Source of the DNA: CAZSXS01 sp964611385
Lineage (GTDB): Bacteria > Bacillota > Clostridia > Lachnospirales > CAYPQA01
Length of the DNA stretch: 12,011 nt
Direction: 5' to 3'
Assembly (NCBI GenBank): GCA_964611385.1
Contig: CAZSXS010000097.1
Coordinates: 1-12,011, forward strand
The notes beneath the pieces were generated by a model that saw only the letters and a list, made by a program, of their open reading frames with translations, did no database searches and was not told where the DNA came from. Shown piece after piece: positions 6,356 to 12,011 of this stretch. Positions within the stretch are counted from its first letter, which is position 1. Each line of letters opens with the position of its first letter. Position numbers and translations under genes: made by a program.

Positions 6356-6943
6356 TTGATTTATTATATTAAGGGGAAGCTTGAACTGATCTTGGAGACG
6401 GAGGTTGTCATTGATGTGTCCGGAGTTGGGATCAGCGTAACGCTTCCCTCCAGTACCCTGACCAAGCTTCAACCGGGACAGGAGATCATACTGTACACGT
6501 CTATGTTGGTTAAGGAGGACGGCGTATCCCTGTTTGGTTTTTTGAGCTTAAACGAGTTGAATATGTTCAATTTACTAAAGACTGTGACAGGCGTGGGGCC
6601 AAAGGCTGCACTTTCTCTGCTGTCTGCTTTGCCCTTGGATAAGCTTACCTTGGCCTTAGCCTCCTCGGATGAAGATAGTCTGAGCAAAGCCCCAGGAATC
6701 GGTAAAAAAACTGCTCAACGGCTCATACTGGAGCTTCGAGATAAGTTGAAGTCGGTGGCCTTTGAAAAACAGCAAGCAAATCTGAGTGAAAGCAGCTCAG
6801 ATAAACAAGATGCCATTGATGCCCTCATTGCTCTAGGTTACTCAAAAAGCGAAAGCATGAAAGCAGTTTTTTCCGTTGCTACTACAGATCTGCCCAGAGA
6901 GCAGATTATAAAACAGGCTTTGCGAAAAATAAAGACTCAGTGA
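6356..6943 (+). CDS. ruvA: RuvA, Holliday junction-binding subunit
   Basis: RuvA binds four-way DNA junctions as a tetramer and recruits the RuvB motor for branch migration in recombination and repair. The 195-residue length is typical. The N-terminal OB-fold begins IYYIKGKLELILETEVVIDV. The two helix-hairpin-helix motifs show as LLKTVTGVGPKAALSLLS and LSKAPGIGKKTAQRLILEL. After a Ser/Lys-rich linker (about 138-150) the C-terminal domain III begins DAIDALIALGYSKSE; it contacts RuvB. The start is TTG at 6356, 9 nt after AGGAG; the ATG at 6351 opens only ATG-GCT-TGA. ruvC is not adjacent. ruvB follows after an unusually long 203-nt gap holding the structured RNA. Confidence 0.97.
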   Translation: MIYYIKGKLELILETEVVIDVSGVGISVTLPSSTLTKLQPGQEIILYTSMLVKEDGVSLFGFLSLNELNMFNLLKTVTGVGPKAALSLLSALPLDKLTLALASSDEDSLSKAPGIGKKTAQRLILELRDKLKSVAFEKQQANLSESSSDKQDAIDALIALGYSKSESMKAVFSVATTDLPREQIIKQALRKIKTQ

Positions 6944-6954
6944 AGAGCGATCCG

Positions 6955-7096
6955 ATGAAAGCCTCAGAAGGGATACCGCCCGAAACGGCTTGCGATCAGC
7001 ACCTCCGGGGTCCCAGCCGACGAGTCGGTGGGGTGGAGTAAGGGCGGTGTCCCTTCTGGGGCTTGGACGTGGATTCCCATGTTACTTGGCACGTTC
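6955..7096 (+). ncRNA. Structured RNA element between ruvA and ruvB, HEARO/omega-RNA-like candidate
   Basis: 6959-6981 pairs with 7042-7064 as an uninterrupted 23-bp stem if two G-U pairs are allowed on the plus-strand RNA (one near each end); those wobbles favour an RNA structure over a simple DNA repeat. Inside are CUCC/GGAG (7003-7006 with 7035-7038) and a hairpin CCCAGCCGA/UCGGUGGGG (7012-7020 with 7025-7033) with loop CGAG. A second stem GGACGUG/CACGUUC (7065-7071 with 7090-7096) starts directly where the long stem ends. The segment is more GC-rich than its neighbours and has no credible coding frame. ATGA (6955-6958) lies at its 5' edge. From memory, HEARO elements sit next to ATGA or GTGA and form the RNA of IsrB-type OMEGA nucleases, with a guide at the 5' end. 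No nuclease gene is present, so this would be an orphan copy. The structure is well supported, the family name less so. Confidence 0.55.
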
Positions 7097-7097
7097 T

Positions 7098-7126
7098 GTG
7101 ATATTAATGCCCGTTTGTAGTATAGT
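7098..7126 (+). promoter_or_regulatory. Possible ruvB promoter downstream of the RNA element
   Basis: GTGATA (7098-7103), 17 nt, TATAGT (7121-7126). The -10 is good and the -35 weak. It could restore ruvB transcription if the RNA element impairs read-through from ruvA. Confidence 0.3.
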
Positions 7127-7146
7127 AAAGACTAAAGGAGAAGTCC

Positions 7147-8139
7147 ATGAGCATTTTAACAACAGACATACAAAGAGAAGATTTGGATCTGGAACCACGT
7201 CTACGCCCGACGAATTTTGACGGCTATATTGGGCAAGATAAGGTAAAGGAAAACATGAAAGTTTACATAGAGGCTGCGAAAATGCGAAAGGAGCCTCTGG
7301 ATCATATTTTACTTTACGGCCCGCCGGGCTTGGGAAAGACCACCTTATCCAACATTGTGGCCAAAGAAATGAACGTCAACATCAAGACCACCTCTGGGCC
7401 AGCCGTGGAAAGGCCTGGGGATATGGCGGCCATTTTGAACGAGTTGGACGAAGGCGATGTTTTATTTATTGATGAAATTCATAGACTGAACCGAGTGATT
7501 GAGGAAATTCTTTATCCGGCCATGGAGGACTTTGTTCTGGACATTGTCATTGGCAAGGGCCCCGGGGCCAAAAGCATACGGTTAGATCTCCCCCGCTTTA
7601 CCCTAGTTGGAGCTACTACAAGAATCGGTCTTTTGACGGCTCCTCTGCGGGATCGCTTTGGTGTCATACAAAGGCTGGAGCCGTATAATAACGAGGAACT
7701 AAAAAAGATTATTCTCCGCTCTGGCAGTGTACTGAATATTGAAATTGATGAGGCCTCCGCCTTAGAACTGGGCAAGCGTTCTCGGGGTACCCCCCGTATC
7801 GCAAACCGTCTGTTAAAGCGGGTACGAGATTTCGCCCAAGTGAAATATAAGGGATACATTACGGAAGAGATCGTAAAAGACTCCTTGGATTTACTGGAAG
7901 TAGATAAGATGGGTTTGGATTTAATCGACCGGAAGATGCTGCTGGCGATTATCGAAAAATTTGGTGGCGGCCCCGTGGGCCTAGACACCCTGGCCGTTTC
8001 CATCAGCGAAGACCCAGAAACCATCGAGGATGTATATGAGCCTTACCTGATTCAGTTGGGCTACATTCAAAGAACCCCTAGGGGCAGATTGATTACACCT
8101 TTGGGGTATGCACATTTCGGGCTTTCGGATCAGCGATAG
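7147..8139 (+). CDS. ruvB: RuvB, Holliday junction branch-migration helicase
   Basis: A 330-residue AAA+ hexameric motor that pumps DNA through the RuvA-bound junction using ATP; length is typical. Walker A GPPGLGKTT (58-66, K64), Walker B FIDEIH (106-111, with D108 and E109), sensor 1 GATTR (154-158), LRDRFG (166-171) with the trans-acting arginine finger, and a C-terminal winged helix containing IQRTPRGRLITPLGYAHFG. The ATG has AAAGGAG with a 6-nt spacer. No queA, tgt or ruvC follows; instead the HD-gene fragments and rhomboid gene lie downstream on the same strand with no terminator between. Confidence 0.98.
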   Translation: MSILTTDIQREDLDLEPRLRPTNFDGYIGQDKVKENMKVYIEAAKMRKEPLDHILLYGPPGLGKTTLSNIVAKEMNVNIKTTSGPAVERPGDMAAILNELDEGDVLFIDEIHRLNRVIEEILYPAMEDFVLDIVIGKGPGAKSIRLDLPRFTLVGATTRIGLLTAPLRDRFGVIQRLEPYNNEELKKIILRSGSVLNIEIDEASALELGKRSRGTPRIANRLLKRVRDFAQVKYKGYITEEIVKDSLDLLEVDKMGLDLIDRKMLLAIIEKFGGGPVGLDTLAVSISEDPETIEDVYEPYLIQLGYIQRTPRGRLITPLGYAHFGLSDQR

Positions 8140-8177
8140 AGAAAATGTTGAAAAACCCCAAAATGCTTGTAGATGGA

Positions 8178-8271
8178 GTATGAACTGACGAAGGGTATCG
8201 TAACTGGCACAAGTTGAAGCGTATAAGCTGAAAGGTGTATAAGTGGAGGGAGTATAAATTAAAGGGGAGGG
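8178..8271 (+). repeat. Degenerate GTAT-led tandem units before the HD gene
   Basis: GTAT motifs at 8178, 8195, 8221, 8237 and 8252 each begin a unit ending in a purine tract (for example GTATAAGCTGAAAGG, GTATAAGTGGAGGG). Spacings are 17, 26, 16 and 15 nt. The last unit runs into the ribosome site AAGGGGAGGG (8262-8271) of the next gene. It looks like a decayed short tandem repeat. Confidence 0.4.
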
Positions 8272-8278
8272 TTAAGAA

Positions 8279-8683
8279 ATGAACATATCAACCAAAACAG
8301 ACGGGATACGAATGAAGGTGCCAACAATAGCTGAAGCTGAGCGTATACTCAAGGAAGCTGAAAAAACGAATCCAGGTGTCTGGATAGACCATTCTCTCCT
8401 TGATTATGCTGGTACAAATGATTGCTCTGAAGAGGAAACCAACTTTATTAAACATTATCTCGAAAGTGAATACGATGACTATGACCGATTAAGCCAATTA
8501 TGTGACGGATTGTCTTTACCAAGTGGTGCCACTTTTATGGAGAGACGACTTATTGATGTTGTGCTTAGAAAGGGTTTTAACGAGTATACAATCCCAAAAT
8601 GGCGTGAATATTTTAAGGTAAAAGAATACTTTGATTGCAAAGCCAAGTGCGATGTACATAGGCTGATTGGAATAGAATGGTAA
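8279..8683 (+). CDS. Internally deleted HD-family phosphohydrolase-like protein
   Basis: A 134-residue frame with a good ribosome site (AAGGGGAGGG, 7 nt before ATG). From memory, residues about 12-38 (MKVPTIAEAERILKEAEKTN then PGVWIDHS) match the N-terminus, and residues about 42-134 (DYAGTNDCSEEE, EYDDYDRL, QLCDGLSLPSGATFMERRL, NEYTIPKWREYF) match the C-terminal half, of clostridial HD-domain phosphohydrolases of about 190-200 residues. The middle, which should carry the metal-binding HDIGRR-type motif and the RHxxDGY and THSF helices, is missing: DHS joins directly to LLDYAG. About 60 residues appear lost in frame, so hydrolase activity is not expected. It may be a decaying gene or a reduced protein with another role. 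A related headless copy lies at 9268-9552. Confidence 0.65.
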   Translation: MNISTKTDGIRMKVPTIAEAERILKEAEKTNPGVWIDHSLLDYAGTNDCSEEETNFIKHYLESEYDDYDRLSQLCDGLSLPSGATFMERRLIDVVLRKGFNEYTIPKWREYFKVKEYFDCKAKCDVHRLIGIEW

Positions 8684-8686
8684 AAC

Positions 8687-8693
8687 AAGGAGG
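8687..8693 (+). promoter_or_regulatory. Ribosome binding site fixing the rhomboid start
   Basis: AAGGAGG lies 4 nt before ATG 8698 and just after the HD stop (8681-8683). An earlier in-frame ATG at 8677 lies upstream of this site and inside the preceding gene, so it is unlikely to be used. Confidence 0.75.
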
Positions 8694-8697
8694 ACTT

Positions 8698-9264
8698 ATG
8701 TTTAAAAGAATTCAGTACAATTCACCCGTTATTTTGACTTATTCACTCGTTTCACTGGTCGCCTTATTTTTAAACAAAATTTCAGAAGGCGTAGCCAATG
8801 ATTATTTCTTCAGCGTTTACAAATCATCCATGCTAGATCCTCTGTTTTATTTCAGATTGTTTGGCCATGTGTTGGGGCATACGGACTTTCCCCATTACTT
8901 CAATAATTTTATTCTGATTCTACTGATCGGCCCAATGTTGGAAGAAAAATACGGTTTAAAAACCATTCTTGTTATGATGCTTGCCACCGCCTTGATCACC
9001 GGCTTGTTAAATGCCTTGTTTTTCAAAGCCCAGCTATTAGGAGCCAGCGGCATTGTCTTTATGCTTATCTTGTTAAGTTCCTTTGTCAACCTTCAAAAGG
9101 GCATGATCCCTATAACCCTAGTCGTAGTCATTGCTGTTTTCATTGGCCGCGAAGTGATGGATGGCTTATTTAAAATTGATAACATTTCCCATCTGACACA
9201 TGTGGTCGGTGGAATCTGCGGTGCTGTTCTTGGGTTTTATATTAATAGGAGGAAGTTACAGTAA
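8698..9264 (+). CDS. Rhomboid-family intramembrane serine protease
   Basis: A 188-residue membrane protein that should cut other membrane proteins within the bilayer. The catalytic pair is intact: serine 117 in GASG (115-118), and histidine 168 in HLTHVVGG (165-172) in the last helix. The H66-x2-N69/N70 motif in helix 2 (HYFNNFILILLIG) fits the oxyanion region. Hydrophobic segments near 10-26, 50-60, 70-82, 88-108, 113-131, 136-150 and 166-182 suggest about six helices. The N-terminus is short, with no soluble domain. It begins 14 nt after the HD gene stop, so the two are probably co-translated. No substrate can be predicted. Confidence 0.88.
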   Translation: MFKRIQYNSPVILTYSLVSLVALFLNKISEGVANDYFFSVYKSSMLDPLFYFRLFGHVLGHTDFPHYFNNFILILLIGPMLEEKYGLKTILVMMLATALITGLLNALFFKAQLLGASGIVFMLILLSSFVNLQKGMIPITLVVVIAVFIGREVMDGLFKIDNISHLTHVVGGICGAVLGFYINRRKLQ

Positions 9265-9267
9265 TAA

Positions 9268-9552
9268 GAGGGGTATATCGGAATTAATGATTGTACCGAG
9301 GAAGAGAGCAACTTTATACAAGCCTATCTTGAAACTGAATATGATGACTATGATAGGCTAATTCAATTGTGTGACGTATTGGCTTTACCAAGTGGAGCGA
9401 CCTTTATCGAAAGACGTTTGGTCGATATCACGCTTAGAAAGGGCTTTAACGAGTACACAATCCCAAAATGGCGTGAATTTTTTAAGTTAAAAGAATACTT
9501 TGACTGCAAAGCCAAGTGTGATGTACACAGGCTGATCGGGATAGAATGGTAA
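9268..9552 (+). pseudogene. Headless second copy of the HD-family gene
   Basis: The frame is open from 9268 (stop TAA at 9265-9267) to TAA 9550-9552. It encodes GYIGINDCTEEESN, EYDDYDRLIQLCDVLALPSG, NEYTIPKWREFF and ends VHRLIGIEW, collinear with the C-terminal 95 or so residues of the protein at 8279-8683. There is no ATG with a ribosome site; an internal TTG at 9367 has none either. It starts directly after the rhomboid stop. Many differences between the copies are synonymous, so both were once under protein-level selection. The N-terminal half including the HD motif is absent, hence pseudogene. Confidence 0.75.
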
Positions 9553-9556
9553 AACA

Positions 9557-9602
9557 AGCAAAAAAGCGAGTGCTTCTTACTCTTAGCACTCGCTTTTTTG
9601 CT
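9557..9602. terminator. Bidirectional terminator between convergent units
   Basis: Positions 9557-9574 and 9585-9602 pair perfectly (18 bp; core AAAAAAGCGAGTGCT) around a 10-base loop. Both strands end in CGCTTTTTTGCT. It serves the rhomboid/HD unit on the plus strand and the MarR operon on the minus strand. Confidence 0.88.
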
Positions 9603-9628
9603 GCGGAAACTTTATACTCTAGCTCGTA

Positions 9629-10087
9629 TTATCTGAAATCATATTGATTAAGCTCATGCAAAAGATTAATAAATTCAGTTTCTCGTTCTCTCAAAGAACC
9701 AAAAAACGCTAAATCTATACCTTCAATAATAGGAAGAGCCAAATTCATTTTTTCTTTACCTTTTTGAGTTAAGGAAACAGATTTTGCCCTTGTATCTTTA
9801 GAATGTTCCTTTCTCTCAATGAGATCATTCTTTTCCAGTATTGCTACTATCTGTGACACAGACATCACGTCCATACCGGCCAGTTTAGCAATCATAACCT
9901 GTGTAACTTCCGATTCTTGTTGAGATAGATAGCCCAATGTTGTCAAGATAACAAATTGCGGGTGCGTAATTCCCAATTCTTTAAGCTGCTGTTTAATCTC
10001 TGTATGCCATTTGTTAAATGTCCGCATAAATAGTAAGCCAACAGCATTTTCTGCATTGTCCTTATTCTTGGAATGAAATTCTATCAT
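9629..10087 (-). CDS. MarR-family transcriptional regulator
   Basis: A 152-residue winged-helix regulator, typical in length. The recognition region TQVMIAKLAGMDVMSVSQIV leads into the helix AILEKNDLIER and the wing, which shows the family D-x-R pattern with LTxxG (SKDTRAKSVSLTQKGKE). N- and C-terminal helices form the dimer interface. The ATG (10085-10087) overlaps the TGA of the upstream SRPBCC gene as ATGA, implying translational coupling. It probably represses the shared promoter at 10544-10572 until a small ligand binds. The ligand is unknown. Confidence 0.92.
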   Translation of the reverse strand: MIEFHSKNKDNAENAVGLLFMRTFNKWHTEIKQQLKELGITHPQFVILTTLGYLSQQESEVTQVMIAKLAGMDVMSVSQIVAILEKNDLIERKEHSKDTRAKSVSLTQKGKEKMNLALPIIEGIDLAFFGSLRERETEFINLLHELNQYDFR

Positions 10088-10500
10088 AACAATTCAACGG
10101 TTTTCTTGAGTAGTAAGACAGCAGCAGGGACATTTGAAAACACTTGTTTTAAAAATGCTGCATTTTCTTCCGTACTGTTTTCGCAATCTAATCTCACAGT
10201 ATGTTTAACAGAAACATGCCTATTGTCCTCTTCAATAATCTCATGGCCAAAATAGATGCTACCAAAGGGTGTGTCGGTTTTATCCCAAAATTCTTGCTGC
10301 TCTACCACTGACGTAAGACAATATTCCAACGGTGGCATCCCTTCTAACTCCATAATACCAACAGAACCGGTTTTAAATCCGTTATCCAACGTAATGTTTT
10401 TTAAATCTTTTTCCCAAACATACCACTTTTGTATATTGGAATAAAAGCTCCACACACTTTCTTTTGTTGCTTGAATCTTTACCTTAAAACTAAATTCCAT
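10084..10500 (-). CDS. SRPBCC (START/Bet v1-like) ligand-binding-fold protein
   Basis: A 138-residue protein. The N-terminal strand MEFSFKVKIQATKESVWSFY and WYVWEKDLKNITLDNGFKTG, then a set of beta strands and a long C-terminal helix (ENAAFLKQVFSNVPAAVLLL), fit the helix-grip fold of polyketide cyclase/CoxG/CalC-like proteins, which hold hydrophobic ligands. Enzyme activity cannot be assigned. A longer frame reaches 10575 but extends upstream of the promoter -10, while GGAGG (10509-10513) lies 8 nt before ATG 10500, so that start is used. It is the first gene of a two-gene operon with marR. It may bind or modify the compound sensed by MarR (inference). Confidence 0.8.
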   Translation of the reverse strand: MEFSFKVKIQATKESVWSFYSNIQKWYVWEKDLKNITLDNGFKTGSVGIMELEGMPPLEYCLTSVVEQQEFWDKTDTPFGSIYFGHEIIEEDNRHVSVKHTVRLDCENSTEENAAFLKQVFSNVPAAVLLLKKTVELL

Positions 10501-10543
10501 AATAATATCCTCCATTGTGTAATCTAATATACTTGAGATGTTT

Positions 10544-10572
10544 ATTGTAAGTGTATTTATTATATATGTCAA
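10544..10572 (-). promoter_or_regulatory. Sigma-A promoter of the SRPBCC-marR operon
   Basis: On the minus strand a perfect TTGACA (10567-10572), 17 nt, then TACAAT (10544-10549, five of six). The start site would be near 10537, giving a leader of about 37 nt to ATG 10500. No clear long operator palindrome was seen. Confidence 0.85.
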
Positions 10573-10624
10573 CATAATATTTGATTGATTTTCATTCCAA
10601 ATATTGCCGTTCTAGCTTCACCAT

Positions 10625-10666
10625 AAAAAAGCCCTTCGGCGGTGATATCTGACCGCCGAAGGGCTT
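10625..10666 (-). terminator. Terminator of the methyltransferase gene
   Basis: AAGCCCTTCGGCGGT (10629-10643) pairs perfectly with ACCGCCGAAGGGCTT (10652-10666) around an 8-base loop. On the minus strand it ends in a run of six U (10625-10630), a textbook intrinsic terminator 6 nt after the methyltransferase stop. Confidence 0.93.
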
Positions 10667-10672
10667 CTATTT

Positions 10673-11587
10673 TTACTGCCTAACTGCTAAACAATAGTTG
10701 ATATTATCAAACGCGGTTATCTTATTGTTCTTGTTTACAGAATTATATTGATCAAAAATCTGTTCAGTAATCTCAACGGGAGACAAATGCTCGTAGATTA
10801 AAAAGGCACTATGAGTAAGCATATTTTCAATTTCGGCATATGAATAACCGGAAAGTATTTTTTCCTTTGCCTCACCCGCCAACATCAATTGCTTCTTAGT
10901 CCGTTCTCCAGCCCTGTCAGTAAAGGTATTTTCGTCTTGATAGTCAAAAACAATACTACTTCCTTTTGGAACAACCGAGGCAATCATGTGAACCAACCCA
11001 TGAAATGATTGTTTTGATAAATAATAGCTCAAGCCTAGTATACTGCAAAAACTGATTTCATTTTGGTCAAAATACCTACAGGCAGTCAACGCTTTAATCC
11101 AATTGTCTTCATTAAAGTCTGCGTCTACAAAATACAGATTATTAGGTAATTCTATACCTGCTGTTTCTAACCTTCGTCTTTTATCTTTTGCAGTAATAGG
11201 GTGGTCAATTTCAAACACCTTTATGTTTGAAGCCCACTGAGGCCTTCGATATGCGAAAGAATCATATCCTGCTGCAAGAATTAAGTATTGTTTGGCTCCT
11301 ATCCTTACAGCATTTTCAAGTGCCTTTTCGGCAAAAGCTGCTCGCCCAATTGGCGTTGGAGACAACTGATTATCAACAATCCACCTCAATGCTTCCTCCT
11401 CAGTACCCTTAAACCTCGGATTGAAGAAACTTATGCCTTTGACCATGCTTTCGGCTATCTGGTCGTATTCTCCGTCACTCAGCAATTTTTTTGCAAGCTT
11501 GTCTGCAAAAATTTTTTCATTATTATTTTCATAATGAAAAGCTCTTGAAAAAGCACTGATTCGTGCCGTCATACTGCTTTGTTCCAT
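10673..11587 (-). CDS. SAM-dependent methyltransferase, leucine carboxyl methyltransferase (LCMT)-like family
   Basis: A 304-residue class I methyltransferase. Motif I is YLILAAGYDSFAYRRP (101-116), matching the family pattern VxLGAGxDSRAYR; the acidic SAM-ribose contact is in VFEIDHP (124-130), and a later VDADFNEDNW segment fits motif III. The N-terminal third is a helical lid with a GR motif (81-82). Bacterial members of this family (including the TIGR00027 type) mostly lack a proven substrate; secondary-metabolite or small-molecule O-methylation is typical. ATG is preceded by GAGGTGAT. It has its own terminator and a weak candidate promoter, so it is probably a single-gene unit. Confidence 0.87.
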   Translation of the reverse strand: MEQSSMTARISAFSRAFHYENNNEKIFADKLAKKLLSDGEYDQIAESMVKGISFFNPRFKGTEEEALRWIVDNQLSPTPIGRAAFAEKALENAVRIGAKQYLILAAGYDSFAYRRPQWASNIKVFEIDHPITAKDKRRRLETAGIELPNNLYFVDADFNEDNWIKALTACRYFDQNEISFCSILGLSYYLSKQSFHGLVHMIASVVPKGSSIVFDYQDENTFTDRAGERTKKQLMLAGEAKEKILSGYSYAEIENMLTHSAFLIYEHLSPVEITEQIFDQYNSVNKNNKITAFDNINYCLAVRQ

Positions 11588-11608
11588 ATAATTATCACCT
11601 CAATATAT

Positions 11609-11637
11609 TTAATACACCTTTACGCAATTAAATACAA
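11609..11637 (-). promoter_or_regulatory. Candidate promoter of the methyltransferase gene
   Basis: On the minus strand TTGTAT (11632-11637), 17 nt, TATTAA (11609-11614). Both boxes are partial matches. The leader would be only about 15 nt, so this is tentative. Confidence 0.35.
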
Positions 11638-11640
11638 GTC

Positions 11641-11669
11641 TTGAATTTTAGCTCATTTTATGGTATAGT
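11641..11669 (+). promoter_or_regulatory. Extended -10 promoter facing right with no visible gene
   Basis: TTGAAT (11641-11646), 17 nt, TATAGT (11664-11669) preceded by TG, an extended -10. It points into the 3' end of the minus-strand ABC permease gene. No plus-strand ribosome site or frame follows within the window. Confidence 0.5.
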
Positions 11670-11770
11670 AAATACAGATTTAAGATAATTATTGCATTTT
11701 ATTCAGCACATCTATGTTATCTCTTCAATACAGAATTCAGTTCTTTTATGGCACAATTCCTCTATTCCTC

Positions 11771-12011
11771 CTACTTATCAGCGTATTTAAAAGTCTTAAG
11801 AGTCAGGGCTAAAGCCACAAGAAAAAATAGTATAAGTAATCCCATGTCTAAAATGTACCCGCTAAAACTTACGGCAAGTGCATTGCGAACCCCATGAATA
11901 AACCATTGAAATGGATTGAATCTTGTAAGCACTTGTATGAAACTCGGCGCTTTGTCCGATAGCGTCTTGTCAAGTGGTGTAAAAAGGAAAACTTCAAAGT
12001 GCAGAAAGAAG
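11771..12011 (-). CDS. ABC-2 type transporter permease, C-terminal end (partial)
   Basis: The frame is open from the window edge (first full codon at 12010) to TAG 11771-11773, 79 residues. It shows the pattern common near the end of DrrB/NodJ-like ABC-2 permeases: FTPLDKTLSDKAPSFIQVLT, then RFNPFQWFIHGVRNALAV, then a last membrane helix (DMGLLILFFLVALALTL) and the polar tail KTFKYADK. The rest, and presumably its ATPase, lie to the right. It is likely a drug, antibiotic or polysaccharide exporter. No clear terminator follows; the gap to the methyltransferase gene is 183 nt. Confidence 0.82.
   Translation of the reverse strand, partial: FFLHFEVFLFTPLDKTLSDKAPSFIQVLTRFNPFQWFIHGVRNALAVSFSGYILDMGLLILFFLVALALTLKTFKYADK

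Noticed and set aside
6955..7096. Group II intron domain or known metabolite riboswitch
   Set aside because: No domain V-like AGC/GUUC hairpin and no familiar riboswitch core was recognised; the HEARO-like reading fits better, though unproven.
6990..7220. 76-codon plus-strand frame between ruvA and ruvB
   Set aside because: It covers the structured RNA and runs into ruvB in another frame, has no ribosome site, and has low-complexity composition.
7512..8024. 170-codon minus-strand frame inside ruvB
   Set aside because: Antisense to an intact ruvB; Ser/Arg-rich translation typical of a shadow.
8479..9557. Two similar minus-strand frames (8479-8688 and 9363-9557) as a repeated gene
   Set aside because: They are shadows of the duplicated HD 3' segment on the plus strand.
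10501..10575. Upstream extension of the SRPBCC gene
   Set aside because: The extra codons span the -10 box of the operon promoter, and the ribosome site supports ATG 10500.
1..12011. CRISPR array, tRNA, rRNA or complete insertion sequence
   Set aside because: No regularly spaced identical repeats, no cloverleaf with a T-loop, no rRNA-like sequence and no transposase frame were found.

Overview
The window looks like chromosomal DNA of a low- to mid-GC endospore-forming Firmicute of the class Clostridia. Reasons: strong AGGAGG ribosome sites, sigma-A promoters of the TTGACA-N17-TATAAT type, many long perfect stem-loop terminators, TTG starts, a YtrA-type GntR/ABC cassette and clostridial small proteins. 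Species cannot be fixed from the sequence alone.

Layout. 1-377: gene-free, built from nested inverted repeats with two related long hairpins. 378-3236 (minus): uvrA, with a near-consensus promoter behind it. 3525-3701 (minus): an unlisted 58-residue small protein followed by a 24-bp terminator hairpin. 3798-5774 (minus): an operon of a GntR/YtrA-type repressor (TTG start), an ABC ATPase and a six-helix permease. 5972-6139 (plus): an unlisted, very methionine-rich 55-residue protein with its own terminator. 6356-8139 (plus): ruvA and ruvB, separated by about 200 nt that hold a strongly structured RNA (about 6955-7096). It resembles, from memory, HEARO/omega-RNA of the IsrB/IscB class, but no nuclease gene is present. 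8279-9552 (plus): an internally deleted HD-family gene, a rhomboid protease gene, and a second, headless copy of the HD gene's 3' part. 9629-10500 (minus): an SRPBCC protein and a MarR regulator, overlapping by ATGA. 10673-11587 (minus): an LCMT-type SAM methyltransferase. 11771-12011 (minus): the C-terminal end of an ABC-2 permease that continues beyond the window.

How they fit together. UvrA (nucleotide excision repair) and RuvAB (Holliday-junction migration) are DNA-repair housekeeping genes. The ABC and MarR/SRPBCC/methyltransferase blocks look like small stress or drug-response modules, each with its own promoter. The most unusual parts are the RNA element splitting ruvA from ruvB, the Met-rich microprotein with an internal duplication, the paired HD-gene fragments around the rhomboid gene with a 3' patch of raised identity, and the foldback repeat region at 1-344.
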